Shown one piece after another: positions 39,432-48,141 of a DNA stretch of 64,000 nt (its first letter is position 1; every line of letters begins with the position of its first letter). The notes beneath the pieces are model-generated. The model had not been told where the DNA came from. It ran no database searches and saw only the letters and a program-made list of their open reading frames with translations. The position numbers were made by a program, and so were the translations under genes. Source of the DNA: Agreia bicolorata (GTDB lineage Bacteria; Actinomycetota; Actinomycetes; Actinomycetales; Microbacteriaceae); contig NZ_JYFC01000002.1 in NCBI RefSeq assembly GCF_000938265.1, positions 620,001-684,000 on the forward strand. The letters are read 5' to 3'.

Positions 39432-40301
39432 TCAGCGGAAAATGATCGTGCGGGCGCCGTCTTGCAGCACCCTGTGCTCAGAGAACCACTTGACCGCCTG
39501 CGTCAGAGTTCGGCTCTCTTCGTCTTGACCGATCGACACGAGTTCTGCGGCGGTTCGTGAGTGATCGACCCGCACGACGTTCTGCTCGATGATCGGACCC
39601 TCGTCGAGGTCGCTCGTCACGAAGTGCGCCGTCGCGCCGATCAGCTTCACGCCGCGCGCGTGAGCCTGCTTGTAGGGATTCGCGCCCTTGAATCCGGGCA
39701 GAAAAGAATGATGGATGTTGATGGCCCGGCCGGCGAGAGCGGCGCAGAGTTCTGGAGAGAGGATCTGCATGTACCGCGCCAAGACGACGAGTTCGACGTC
39801 GTGCTGCTCGACCACCTCGAGAACCCGACGCTCGAACGCGGCCTTGCCCTCGGCATCCGTGACCGGCATCGATTCGAACGCGACGCCGTAGAACCCGGCG
39901 AGCTCGGCGAGAACGGAGTGATTGCTCAACACGAGCGGAATGTCGACGGCGAGCTGGCCCGCGCGCTGGCGGAACAGCAGATCGTTGAGGCAGTGCGCAG
40001 CCGTCGATCCGAGAACGAGGGTGCGCAGCGGGCGACCGACGACATCGAGCTGCCAGTCCATGTCGTAGCGCTCGATCACAGGAGCGAGGGCATCTTCGAA
40101 GACGGCACGATCGGAGTCGGACTCGACCTGCAGGCGCATGAAGAACCGGCCCGTGTCAGCACTCGAGAACTGCTGGCTCTCGGTGATGTTGCCACCCGAT
40201 GTCACGACCGCTCCGCTCACCGCGTGCACGATGCCGGGGAGGTCGGCACAGACGAAGGTCAACACCCAATGGGAACTCGTCAACGTTCTCGCCTCTTCCA
40301 T
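39432..40301 (-). CDS. purU: Formyltetrahydrofolate deformylase
   Basis: 289 aa. Hydrolyses 10-formyl-THF to THF and formate, balancing the one-carbon pool. The N-terminal ACT domain (about 10-85; FVCADLPGIVHAVSGAVVTSG) precedes a formyltransferase-like hydrolase domain with NIHHSFLPGFKGANPYKQAH and ATAHFVTSDLDEGPII. Length matches PurU. Start ATG 40301 in the divergent region with an MFS gene. It complements purN/purH/glyA/folD elsewhere in the window. Confidence 0.95.
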   Translation of the reverse strand: MEEARTLTSSHWVLTFVCADLPGIVHAVSGAVVTSGGNITESQQFSSADTGRFFMRLQVESDSDRAVFEDALAPVIERYDMDWQLDVVGRPLRTLVLGSTAAHCLNDLLFRQRAGQLAVDIPLVLSNHSVLAELAGFYGVAFESMPVTDAEGKAAFERRVLEVVEQHDVELVVLARYMQILSPELCAALAGRAINIHHSFLPGFKGANPYKQAHARGVKLIGATAHFVTSDLDEGPIIEQNVVRVDHSRTAAELVSIGQDEESRTLTQAVKWFSEHRVLQDGARTIIFR

Positions 40302-40500
40302 ACGATTCTGCCTCCCGATACACTAGCGGGTGGCCGACGGATCTCGTTCGGCCCCGGGCATGCACGACGTCGTCATCGGTTCCTGAGGCCTGGTGCCCGT
40401 CGTGCGGCATCGTCCGATCCTTTCCGATGCCGCCCTCGTCAGGCTGGCGTGACGCCGCCTCTGTTCGCCTTCTTTCGTTAGTTTGGTTCGTTCAACCGCA

Positions 40501-41736
40501 GTGACTCAGCCGTTCACCTCTCCTATTGCCGTCGTCCCCTCAGGTGCCCCCGGGCGACCGTTTCCCTGGGGCGGGCTTCTCGTGCTCGCCTCCGCCGTCT
40601 TCCTCTCAGTGACAGCCGAGATGCTGCCGACAGGCCTTCTGCCCGAGATGAGCAAAGAACTCGGGGTGGGCGAGTCGCAGATCGGCCTTCTCGTATCTGT
40701 CTTCGCGTTCGCGGTCGTGCTCACGAGCATCCCGCTGTCGCGCCTCACCCGAAACGTGTCTCGGCACCGCCTCATCGTGCTCGTTCTCATCGTGGTCTCG
40801 CTGTCGAGCGCGGTCACCGCGATCGCGCCGACCTTCGAGATTCTCGTGGGCGCCCGCATCGTGGGAGGAATGGCGCACGGACTCTTCTGGGCCGTTATGG
40901 GCGCGTACTCGGGATATCTAGTACCCAAAGAGCAGCTCGGGCGGGCTGTCGCCATCACCACCGGCGGAGGCACGCTCGCGTTCGTACTCGGTGTTCCTCT
41001 CGGCACCGTTCTCGGCCAGGCGATCGGATGGCGCAGCGCCTTCGGAGCGATCGCTGTTCTCTGCATCATCGGAGCCGCGCTGATGCTCTGGCTGCTGCCC
41101 CGGGTCACGCGCCCGGCCAAGTCTGACGCGCTGCCTGAACGGCATCCGTCGGGCCGTCGCAAGCTGGATGCGACGGTTCCCGCCGTGGCCCTGCTGTGCC
41201 TGCTGGCCGCCGTCATCATGATCGGCCACTACTCCTTCTACACCTTCATCGCCCCTTATCTCACCGGCGAACTCGGTGTCGAATCGAGCCAGGTGGGTCT
41301 GCTGCTCGCGATCTTCGGTCTGGCCGGCGCGGGAGGACTTCTGCTCGCCGGCACCGTGTTCGGTCGTCGCCCCACTCTCGGCGTTGTCATCGGGGTCGCC
41401 GTTACTGCCGTCTCTGTTACCGTCATGGCGGTGTTCGCGGCGAACCCCGTGATTGCGATCCCCGCCTTCGTGCTGTGGGGACTCGTCTTCGGAACCCTGC
41501 CGCCGCTGCTCGGCGCCCGACTCTTGCACATCGCATCGGTCGACATCCGTGACACCGCCAGCGCGTTCTATTCGACGTCGTTCAACATCGGCATCGGCGG
41601 GGGAGCACTCGTCGGAGCAGCCCTGCTCGACGGCTTCGGACTGACGTCGTTGCCCGTGGCGTATCTCATCACGCTCGGGCTGGCTGGTGTTCTTCTTGTG
41701 GCGGGGGAGCTCTACTCGCGCCGCGCTCGCGGCTGA
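40501..41736 (+). CDS. MFS transporter, DHA1/AraJ-like efflux type
   Basis: About 411 aa, twelve hydrophobic helices in two halves. The loop 2-3 motif includes LSRLTRNVSRHRL, and the region after helix 4 includes RIVGGMAHGLFWAVMGAYSGYLVP, typical of AraJ/YdhP sugar- or drug-efflux proteins. GTG 40501 is taken (TQPFTSP...); TTG 40483 is also in frame, and neither has a good ribosome site. Substrate unknown. Confidence 0.85.
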   Translation: MTQPFTSPIAVVPSGAPGRPFPWGGLLVLASAVFLSVTAEMLPTGLLPEMSKELGVGESQIGLLVSVFAFAVVLTSIPLSRLTRNVSRHRLIVLVLIVVSLSSAVTAIAPTFEILVGARIVGGMAHGLFWAVMGAYSGYLVPKEQLGRAVAITTGGGTLAFVLGVPLGTVLGQAIGWRSAFGAIAVLCIIGAALMLWLLPRVTRPAKSDALPERHPSGRRKLDATVPAVALLCLLAAVIMIGHYSFYTFIAPYLTGELGVESSQVGLLLAIFGLAGAGGLLLAGTVFGRRPTLGVVIGVAVTAVSVTVMAVFAANPVIAIPAFVLWGLVFGTLPPLLGARLLHIASVDIRDTASAFYSTSFNIGIGGGALVGAALLDGFGLTSLPVAYLITLGLAGVLLVAGELYSRRARG

Positions 41737-41747
41737 CTCGGCTCGTT

Positions 41748-41762
41748 CCCTGAGACTCAGGG
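41748..41762. terminator. Short palindrome between convergent MFS and sigma-fusion genes
   Basis: CCCTGAG-A-CTCAGGG is a perfect 7-bp dyad located between two convergent genes. There is no U-tract, so termination is only suggested. Confidence 0.3.
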
Positions 41763-41776
41763 CAGCAAACGCGCGA

Positions 41777-43693
41777 TCATAGAACGTTGTACGTGATCCA
41801 CGTTGTGATGCCGAACCGAGAGGTGTTGGGGTCGAAGTAGCGCATTCCGACCCGTGTCTCACCGGATTGGTCAGCCGTGAACGATCCGGTCCACGATCCG
41901 GCCGGGTTGCCGATTTCTCCGAGCACGTGGATGTCTGGGCGCACCACGATTTCGCCGTCGATGTCCCTCAGCCTCTGAAAGCTCTTGCCGTCTGCCCCGG
42001 TGACCGTCAGGTCGTAGGGCTGGCCCAGGGGAATGCCCTGACCGTTCGGCGCGGGATCGTCGATAGAAGGACCGTTGAGCACGGTCAGATGGTGGGTCAT
42101 GGCGGAGTCTGAGACCGCACCGCCGGTCGTGGTCTGTCGAACGTATGCATCCCTGCCCTCGGGTGCTCCCGTGATCGAGGAGCCGAAGTCGTTTATGGTC
42201 CACGACCCTGTTGTGCCAGCGACGGTGGATGCGAGCACATTATTCGCAGAGTCGACGATGTCGACGGTGGCACCCGGTTCTGCCGTGCCCGAATACTGCG
42301 GGAATGTCAGTAGATCGTCGTTCTGAACAAAGCTCGTAACGGTCGGAGCAAGGGGATCCTGCGGGTCGACCGGTGGGGTCGTTGGTTCGACCGGCGGCTG
42401 GGACGGCTCGACCGGCGGGGACGTTGGAACGGGCGTTTTCTCGGGTTCGGCTGGTTCCGTGGGCGGTGTCGGTTTAGTGGGTGTGGCCGGAGGCTGCGGT
42501 TGCTCTGGAGGGGATGTCGGCTCTGTCGTCGGTGCTGGTGCTGGTGCTGGTGCTGGTGCCGGTGCCGGTGCCGTGGTCTGCTGAGGCTTGACCGCGGGGG
42601 GAGCGGCTACCGTGGCGGAGTCGTCGTCGGACGACGCGTCGCTCGAGGTGGCGGTTGTGCTCGCGGGTGCGTTCCACAGCCCGGGACCGAGGGTCACAGC
42701 AGCGACGACCGTGGCCGCCAGTGCCAGCGCGCCGACGACGCCACCGACGACGACGGCGGCGCCGAGTGCCGTGCCGCCACCGGAGGACGAGGACGACGAG
42801 GATGTGCCGCTGTTCGGCGCGACAGCGTTTGACGATCCTCCGACGACGTTTCTGGGAAGTTCAGCAGCGGCAGCCATGCCGCCCGCTGCCCCGCTGCCCG
42901 CCTGGGTCCAGGACAGGAATCCGGCTGCCCCTGACACGCCGGCAGCCAGGGGAAGAAGGACGAGGGCGAGGCGCGATCCGACCTGGCGGGCCTCGTCGGC
43001 GACGATCGAGCATGATGTGCAGCCGCTGAGGTGCTCGCGTACGCGCTTCGATTCTCGCGCGCCGAGAGTGCCGCGGGTGAATGAACCGAGACGCTCGATG
43101 GCCACGGCGCATTCGGGGTCGGTCGTGCGCTGGAGGTGGGCCTGGATCCAGGCTTGTCTTAGGCCTTCGCGCGCGCGATATGCCAGCGCGGAAACGGCAT
43201 TGGCCTTCATGCCGAGGAGAGGGGCGATCTCCGCCGAGGTGAGCTGCTCGACCTCGCTGTACCAGAGGGTTTCCTGCCAGCGAGTGGGCAGGCTGCGGAA
43301 CGCGTTCACGGTGAGACTCTTGTCGAGTGCGGCGAGCGATGCGTCTTCTTCTGTCGACGGATCGGCGATGAGATCGAGATCTTCACTGGCGTCGGCGTTC
43401 TTGGCCCTGGCCCACTGCATCGACACGTTCCGGATCGTGGTGAACAGATAGGGGCGGAATGCCGCGGTTGGGCCCCCACCCGCCGAGATGGCCTGGAACA
43501 CTCGGGCGAATGCCTCGGAGAGGAGATCGTCGGCATCGAAGCGGTGACTTCGAGCCACGGCGCGGCCGGCGCGGGAGTGACGGACCCACAACTCGCCGAA
43601 CGCGGCCGAGTTGCCTTCGCGGGTGTACTCGACCAGCTCCATGTCTGATGCGTCGCCGAGCGACCGGGAATGCGGATCGAGGTGGGCGGCCAT
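41777..43693 (-). CDS. ECF-type sigma factor fused to zinc-finger, membrane and extracellular domains
   Basis: 638 aa. Residues about 15-190 are sigma2 (FDADDLLSEAFARVFQAI) and sigma4 (LTSAEIAPLLGMKANAVSAL). Then comes an anti-sigma-like zinc motif HLSGCTSC (about 217-225), hydrophobic stretches near 238-262 and 308-338, a low-complexity Ala-Pro and Pro/Thr-rich stalk (about 365-455), and a beta-rich C-terminal domain (about 460-638; TAEPGATVDIVDSANN, ending ITTWITYNVL). This reads as a sigma factor tethered to the membrane with its own sensor. ATG 43693 is taken because AAGGAG precedes it. Two membrane segments leave the topology of the C-terminus unclear. Confidence 0.82.
   Translation of the reverse strand: MAAHLDPHSRSLGDASDMELVEYTREGNSAAFGELWVRHSRAGRAVARSHRFDADDLLSEAFARVFQAISAGGGPTAAFRPYLFTTIRNVSMQWARAKNADASEDLDLIADPSTEEDASLAALDKSLTVNAFRSLPTRWQETLWYSEVEQLTSAEIAPLLGMKANAVSALAYRAREGLRQAWIQAHLQRTTDPECAVAIERLGSFTRGTLGARESKRVREHLSGCTSCSIVADEARQVGSRLALVLLPLAAGVSGAAGFLSWTQAGSGAAGGMAAAAELPRNVVGGSSNAVAPNSGTSSSSSSSGGGTALGAAVVVGGVVGALALAATVVAAVTLGPGLWNAPASTTATSSDASSDDDSATVAAPPAVKPQQTTAPAPAPAPAPAPAPTTEPTSPPEQPQPPATPTKPTPPTEPAEPEKTPVPTSPPVEPSQPPVEPTTPPVDPQDPLAPTVTSFVQNDDLLTFPQYSGTAEPGATVDIVDSANNVLASTVAGTTGSWTINDFGSSITGAPEGRDAYVRQTTTGGAVSDSAMTHHLTVLNGPSIDDPAPNGQGIPLGQPYDLTVTGADGKSFQRLRDIDGEIVVRPDIHVLGEIGNPAGSWTGSFTADQSGETRVGMRYFDPNTSRFGITTWITYNVL
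42531..42572. repeat. Hexanucleotide tandem repeat in the sigma-fusion stalk
   Basis: Seven units: four GGTGCT then three GGTGCC, encoding alternating Ala-Pro on the minus strand. In-frame unit gain or loss would alter stalk length without a frameshift. Confidence 0.85.
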
Positions 43694-43840
43694 CAGGCGC
43701 ACACTCCTTTTTTCAAGGGGAATAGGACGAATACTGCAGGGGTCCCCATTCCCCCCTCACGCGTTAAAGACACGCGAGGGCGACGTCTATGACGCCACTT
43801 GTACCAGAAATCTTAGTGGATGGCTGTTGTAGGCTTCTTT

Positions 43841-43912
43841 CTGTCGCAACTGGCGTTCAGATGGTCACCATCGGGAAGCGACTGACACGAATTCGGCCGC
43901 GCGCCTGGGTCG
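43841..43912 (+). ncRNA. ZTP (pfl) riboswitch upstream of glyA
   Basis: P1 GTCGC (43843-43847) pairs with GCGAC (43878-43882). Inside are the conserved ACTGGCG, P2 GATGG/CCATC (43860-43864, 43868-43872) and GGGAA. Downstream CGCCTGGG (43902-43909) supplies the conserved 3' element, and its CGCC can pair with GGCG (43852-43855) as the known pseudoknot. ZTP riboswitches sense ZTP/ZMP (AICAR nucleotides), signalling low 10-formyl-THF, and commonly control glyA and folD, exactly the genes here. The expression platform is not clear: a 6-bp hairpin (43932-43949) precedes a TTTTTT run at 43969-43974. Confidence 0.85.
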
Positions 43913-43985
43913 ATCCGGATACTGCTTCACCCCGTCGTTCGCGCGGCGGCATCTTTCCGTTTCTGTCATTTTTTAGGAGCCAGCC

Positions 43986-45269
43986 TTGCCTGATCACACG
44001 TCTTCCTCATTCAACGAGCCCCTCGAAACAGTCGATCCTGAGATCTACGCCGTTCTCGAGAAAGAACTCGGTCGCCAGCGCGACACGCTCGAGATGATCG
44101 CCAGCGAAAACTTCGTTCCGCGTGCCGTGCTGCAGTCGCAGGGATCGGTTCTCACGAACAAGTACGCGGAGGGGTACCCGGGGCGCCGCTACTACGGCGG
44201 CTGCGAATTCGTCGACATCGCGGAAGAACTGGCCATCGCTCGGGCGAAGAGCCTCTTCGGCGCCGAGTACGCCAACGTGCAGCCGCACTCCGGCGCCACG
44301 GCCAACGCGGCCGTTCTCTCCGCGATCGCCACTCCGGGTGACACCATCCTCGGACTCGAGCTGAGCCACGGTGGGCACCTCACCCACGGCATGAAGCTCA
44401 ACTTCTCCGGCAAGCTCTACAACGCGGTCTCGTACGGAGTTGACCCCGAGACGTTCCTCGTCGACATGAACGTGGTGCGCGACAAGGCCCTCGAGCACCG
44501 CCCTCAGGTCATCATCGCGGGATGGTCGGCGTACCCCCGTCACCTCGACTTCGCGGCGTTCCGGGCCATCGCCGACGAGGTGGGCGCCAAGCTGTGGGTC
44601 GACATGGCGCACTTCGCCGGGCTGGTCGCTGCGGGCCTTCACCCGTCGCCCGTGCCCTTCGCCGATGTCGTGTCGTCGACCGTGCACAAGACCATCGGCG
44701 GCCCCCGCTCTGGCTTCATCGTCAGCCGCGATACAGAGTTGGCCAAGAAGCTCAACTCGAACGTCTTCCCCGGACAGCAGGGCGGGCCGCTGATGCACGT
44801 CATCGCGGCCAAGGCGACCGCGTTCAAGCTGGCTGCCGAGCCCGAGTTCCGTGACCGCCAGCAGCGCACGATCAACGGCGCGCGCATTCTCGCCGAGCGG
44901 CTCACTGCCGAAGACTCGCGCGCCGGCGGTCTCGACGTTCTTACGGGTGGAACCGAGGTGCACCTCGTGCTCGCCGATCTGCGAAACTCGCCCCTCGACG
45001 GGCAGCAGGCCGAAGACGTGCTGCACGAGGTGGGCATCACGGTCAACCGCAACTCCGTGCCGTTCGATCCTCGCCCCCCGATGGTGACCTCCGGGCTGCG
45101 CATCGGAACGCCCGCACTTGCGACCCGTGGATTCGGAGACGTCGAGTTCACCGAGGTTGCCGACATCATCGCCGCCGCGCTCAAGCCCGGTGCCGACACG
45201 GCTGGCCTGCGCACCCGCGTCTCCGCGCTGGCCCAGGCGTTCCCCCTCTACCCGGGACTCGTTCAGTGA
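43986..45269 (+). CDS. glyA: Serine hydroxymethyltransferase
   Basis: 427 aa, PLP enzyme converting serine and THF to glycine and 5,10-methylene-THF. It has [39 protein letters not shown], and the PLP Lys in [17 protein letters not shown] 43986 is the start, with AGGAG 6 nt upstream, under the ZTP riboswitch. The folD GTG overlaps its stop (GTGA), so the two are coupled. Confidence 0.97.
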   Translation: MPDHTSSSFNEPLETVDPEIYAVLEKELGRQRDTLEMIASENFVPRAVLQSQGSVLTNKYAEGYPGRRYYGGCEFVDIAEELAIARAKSLFGAEYANVQPHSGATANAAVLSAIATPGDTILGLELSHGGHLTHGMKLNFSGKLYNAVSYGVDPETFLVDMNVVRDKALEHRPQVIIAGWSAYPRHLDFAAFRAIADEVGAKLWVDMAHFAGLVAAGLHPSPVPFADVVSSTVHKTIGGPRSGFIVSRDTELAKKLNSNVFPGQQGGPLMHVIAAKATAFKLAAEPEFRDRQQRTINGARILAERLTAEDSRAGGLDVLTGGTEVHLVLADLRNSPLDGQQAEDVLHEVGITVNRNSVPFDPRPPMVTSGLRIGTPALATRGFGDVEFTEVADIIAAALKPGADTAGLRTRVSALAQAFPLYPGLVQ

Positions 45270-46150
45270 CGGCCGTCGTCCTCGACGGCGTCGCCACGGC
45301 GTCGGCGATCAAGGCGGAGCTCGCCGAGCGTGTCGTTGAACTGAAGAAGCAGGGTATCCACCCGGGCCTCGGAACGCTTCTGGTCGGCGACGACCCCGCA
45401 TCCCGTTCGTACGTTGCGGGCAAGCACCGCGACTGCGCCGAGGTCGGCATCGAGTCGATCCGAGTCGATCTGCCGGCCACGGCGAGCGAGCAAGACGTAC
45501 GAGACGCCATCGTGGCGCTGAACGCCGATCCTCGCGTTACGGGCTACATCGTGCAGCTTCCCCTGCCGAACGGCATCGACGAGAACGCCATGCTCGAGCT
45601 CATCGATCCGGCGAAGGACGCCGATGGCCTGCACCCGACGAACCTCGGGCGTCTGGTGCTCACGGTCGATCCCGCGTCGAGCTCCGGCCGCCCCGCCCCG
45701 CTTCCGTGCACGCCCGCGGGAATCGTGGAGATTCTGCGTCGCTATGACATTCCGCTGAGCGGTCAGCACGTGGTGATCGTCGGCCGCGGACTCACTGTCG
45801 GCCGGCCTCTGGGGCTGCTGCTCACCCGCAAGGGCATCGACGCAACCGTGACGCTCACGCACTCACGCACGCGTGATCTCGAAGCCGAGGTGCGTCGCGC
45901 CGACGTCGTGGTCGCGGCGGTCGGAGTTCCCGGTCTCATCAAGGCCGAATGGATCAAGCCCGGTGCAGCCGTGCTCGACGTGGGCATCAGCCGGGTCGTC
46001 GACGCCGAGACCGGCAAGGCCAGGTTGAAGGGCGACGTCGATCCCGGTGTGGCGGATGTCGCCGGCTTCCTGTCGCCGGTTCCCGGTGGCGTGGGGCCCA
46101 TGACTCGGGCTCTGCTGGTACAGAACGTGGTCGACGCCGCGACGCCGTAG
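45266..46150 (+). CDS. folD: Bifunctional methylene-THF dehydrogenase / methenyl-THF cyclohydrolase
   Basis: 294 aa. Converts 5,10-methylene-THF to 10-formyl-THF, feeding PurN/PurH. The catalytic Lys lies in [15 protein letters not shown]. Folate-site blocks are [13 protein letters not shown] and [14 protein letters not shown], and the NADP site is [17 protein letters not shown] (the usual GRS is GRG here). GTG start overlapping glyA. Co-regulated with glyA by the ZTP riboswitch by inference. Confidence 0.96.
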   Translation: MTAVVLDGVATASAIKAELAERVVELKKQGIHPGLGTLLVGDDPASRSYVAGKHRDCAEVGIESIRVDLPATASEQDVRDAIVALNADPRVTGYIVQLPLPNGIDENAMLELIDPAKDADGLHPTNLGRLVLTVDPASSSGRPAPLPCTPAGIVEILRRYDIPLSGQHVVIVGRGLTVGRPLGLLLTRKGIDATVTLTHSRTRDLEAEVRRADVVVAAVGVPGLIKAEWIKPGAAVLDVGISRVVDAETGKARLKGDVDPGVADVAGFLSPVPGGVGPMTRALLVQNVVDAATP

Positions 46151-46192
46151 TCGAGGCGCGAGAGCACGACCCCACCAAAGAAGGAGGAACGC

Positions 46193-46330
46193 ATGACGCA
46201 CGAACATCCCAAGCCTCACGATCCGGGCAAGAAGACGGTCGACGAGAAAGTGGACGCCGTTCTCGAGGAGATCGAAGAGTCGTTCCCGACCGACCCTGAA
46301 CCCACCGACGGGCCGGCGCCCGCCGCCTGA
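46193..46330 (+). CDS. 45-aa acidic small protein
   Basis: ATG 46193 follows a near-ideal AAGGAGG with 5-nt spacing. The product starts MTHEHPKPHDPGKKTVDEKV and continues as a charged amphipathic helix with an EEIEESFP segment, then a Pro-rich end. No membrane segment or family is recognised. It lies 42 nt after folD and before a strong hairpin, so it may be the third gene of the glyA-folD transcript. Supported by the ribosome site and codon use rather than homology. Confidence 0.6.
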   Translation: MTHEHPKPHDPGKKTVDEKVDAVLEEIEESFPTDPEPTDGPAPAA

Positions 46331-46338
46331 CCCGGCAT

Positions 46339-46381
46339 GTCGCCCGGCCCTCGGCATCCGGATGCCCGGGGTCGGGCGACA
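46339..46381 (+). terminator. Hairpin after the 45-aa gene
   Basis: TGTCGCCCG (46339-46347) pairs with CGGGCGACA (46373-46381), with further internal pairing (GGCATCC/GGATGCC). There is no U-tract, so it may be a non-canonical terminator of the glyA-folD unit. Confidence 0.6.
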
Positions 46382-46396
46382 CCGTAGGCTTGTGTC

Positions 46397-47314
46397 GTGA
46401 GAGCAGCGACAGGCACCCAGTTTTCCGTGGAATTCGGCGATTCCCGAGCAACCATCACCGAGTTGGCGGCGGGCCTTCGCGGCCTTGTGCTGGGCGGCGT
46501 CGAGATCGTTCGGGAGTACCCCGAGCAGTCGTTGCCACCCATGGGGCAGGGCATGGTTCTCGTGCCCTGGCCCAATCGCATCGCCCAGGGCGCTTGGGTG
46601 CTCGACGGCGTCACACAGCAGCTCGACATCACCGAACCCTCGACCGGAAACGCCACTCATGGTCTGCTGCGCAACACGGCTTACACGGTCGCCGAAGAGG
46701 GGGAGGGCTTTCTGACGCTGAACGCCCGCGTCTTCCCTCAACACGGCTATCCGTTCCTCCTCGACACGTCCGTGAGCTACGAGCTCAGCGAAGCAGGACT
46801 CACCGTGACGCACGCCATCACCAATGAGTCAGATGCGCCGGCGCCGGTGGCGGTCGGTGCGCACCCGTACTTCGTCATCGGATCGATCCCGACCGAAGAC
46901 CTGATGCTCACCATCGCGGCCGACACGGTCTACGAATACGATGACGCGTTCATTCCGACCGCCGAGGTTCAGGTCGAGGATGCCGGACTGGATCTGCGCG
47001 CCGGTCGACGTCTGGCTGACGTCGACCTCAACCACGCGTTCGGCTCGTTGACGGGAACGGGTGGACAGAACATTCACTCCCTCGTGTCGCCCGACGGCCA
47101 GCGGGTCGAACTGTGGACCGATTCGAACTTCGCCTACGTTCAGGCTTACAATCCCCGCCAGTTCCCTTTCGAGACGGGAACGGGGATGGCCATCGCGCTG
47201 GAACCGATGACCGCTCCGGCCAATGCGTTCAACACGGGCGAGGGCCTTCGCTGGCTCGAGCCCGGAGCGTCATGGATGCTCAGCTGGGGCGTGCGCTACC
47301 GCCCCGCTTCGTAA
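46397..47314 (+). CDS. Aldose 1-epimerase family protein
   Basis: 305 aa, GalM-like beta-sandwich mutarotase. It has VPWPNRIAQGAW (substrate Arg), ATHGLLRN (catalytic-region His), VGAHPYF (second His) and IALEPMTAPANAFNTGEGL (catalytic Glu). It would interconvert sugar anomers or act on hexose-6-phosphates; substrate not assigned. GTG 46397 has no strong ribosome site. Confidence 0.88.
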   Translation: MRAATGTQFSVEFGDSRATITELAAGLRGLVLGGVEIVREYPEQSLPPMGQGMVLVPWPNRIAQGAWVLDGVTQQLDITEPSTGNATHGLLRNTAYTVAEEGEGFLTLNARVFPQHGYPFLLDTSVSYELSEAGLTVTHAITNESDAPAPVAVGAHPYFVIGSIPTEDLMLTIAADTVYEYDDAFIPTAEVQVEDAGLDLRAGRRLADVDLNHAFGSLTGTGGQNIHSLVSPDGQRVELWTDSNFAYVQAYNPRQFPFETGTGMAIALEPMTAPANAFNTGEGLRWLEPGASWMLSWGVRYRPAS

Positions 47315-47417
47315 CGCGGCGCCCGTAGCGGGTGGCGGAGGCTCCGTAAACCCCTTGTTGGGGGTGATCGCCGCGCCTAGCCTGAAGACATCAAGCAACT
47401 CTGAAAGGAGTGGATTT

Positions 47418-47675
47418 ATGTCTCTCGTCATCGACAGCACGCCGTCGGCGCCGACGGCCTCCGACTCCGTCGCAACAGAAGGTGCCACGACGCATCTCCG
47501 TTGGCAACTCGTCTTCGACGGGGTGTGGCTCGCCCGTCGAGACGGACGATTCGCCGGAATGGTACAGGGCCTGCCTGGCCACCCCGCAAAACTCACGGAT
47601 GCCTGCGGCTATCTCTGCGGTCTCTATAGATCCGTCGACGACGCGAAAGGCGCACTGCTCGCCCTCTCGCGATAG
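47418..47675 (+). CDS. Small conserved-looking protein, unknown function
   Basis: 85 aa. ATG 47418 is preceded by AAAGGAG at 7 nt. An N-terminal Ser/Thr/Ala-rich stretch is followed by a compact part LRWQLVFDGVWLARRDGRFAG and CGYLCGLYRSVDDAKGAL. The look is of a small soluble domain; no family is recognised. Preceded by a 100-nt intergenic region and followed by about 140 nt before the DUF7882-type gene. Confidence 0.65.
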   Translation: MSLVIDSTPSAPTASDSVATEGATTHLRWQLVFDGVWLARRDGRFAGMVQGLPGHPAKLTDACGYLCGLYRSVDDAKGALLALSR

Positions 47676-47817
47676 TCGAGCACTCGGATCGCATTGCACA
47701 GATGGTTCTGAATTGGCAACCCTGAAAATTAGGCATTTCCAGCGACTACCTTGGTAGGAGAGCTCACGTGGAATTGGATCCGCGTGGGCCTTTTGTCAGG
47801 AACGGACGTTTTTTCAC

Positions 47818-48141
47818 ATGGGCAGACTGATCTACGGCACCGGAGACACCGACGTCGAGTTCGAGGATCGGCTGCTCGCCCACCTCAAAGTGGTGATTTC
47901 GACCAAGCTGCGGCGCAATGAGGCATTTATGCTGTCGTGGGAGCACGGAACCGAAGAAGGCAGCGGTCGCAGCACCATCTGGATCCACCCGTCGATTCCC
48001 CTCCACTTCCGCTTCTACGGCAACAAGGCGCCGGCGCTCAACCGCGTCTGGATTGAGGATCTGATGCTCGCTGCCAACAGCACAGGTGGCCTCAGACCGG
48101 TTCCGGAGCCCGACGAACACGCCGAGCCCGGCGCCTCATAG
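47818..48141 (+). CDS. DUF7882-type small protein
   Basis: 107 aa. The pattern MGRLIYGTGDTDVEFEDR...LAHLKVVISTKLRR...FMLSWEH...GRSTIWIHPSIPL...FRFYG...LNRVWIEDLMLAAN...GGLRPVPEP matches a short family I recall as multicopy in Microbacteriaceae, sometimes mislabelled ATP-dependent DNA ligase. No catalytic ligase motif (KxDG) is present, so that label should not be used. Function unknown. The 3' end overlaps the EI24 gene by 6 bp on the opposite strand. Confidence 0.75.
   Translation: MGRLIYGTGDTDVEFEDRLLAHLKVVISTKLRRNEAFMLSWEHGTEEGSGRSTIWIHPSIPLHFRFYGNKAPALNRVWIEDLMLAANSTGGLRPVPEPDEHAEPGAS

Noticed and set aside
40302-40500. Possible riboswitch or operator in the purU/MFS divergent region
   Set aside because: Only weak dyads (GCACGACG/CGTCGTGC and GGTT/AACC) are present; nothing matches a known element.
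42340-42580. Repetitive tract considered as CRISPR or phase-variable array
   Set aside because: It is an in-frame Pro/Ala/Thr-coding low-complexity stalk, with no spacers or conserved repeats of CRISPR length.
47818-48141. ATP-dependent DNA ligase label for the 107-aa protein
   Set aside because: No KxDG nucleotidyltransferase motif, and far too short; better described as a DUF7882-type protein.
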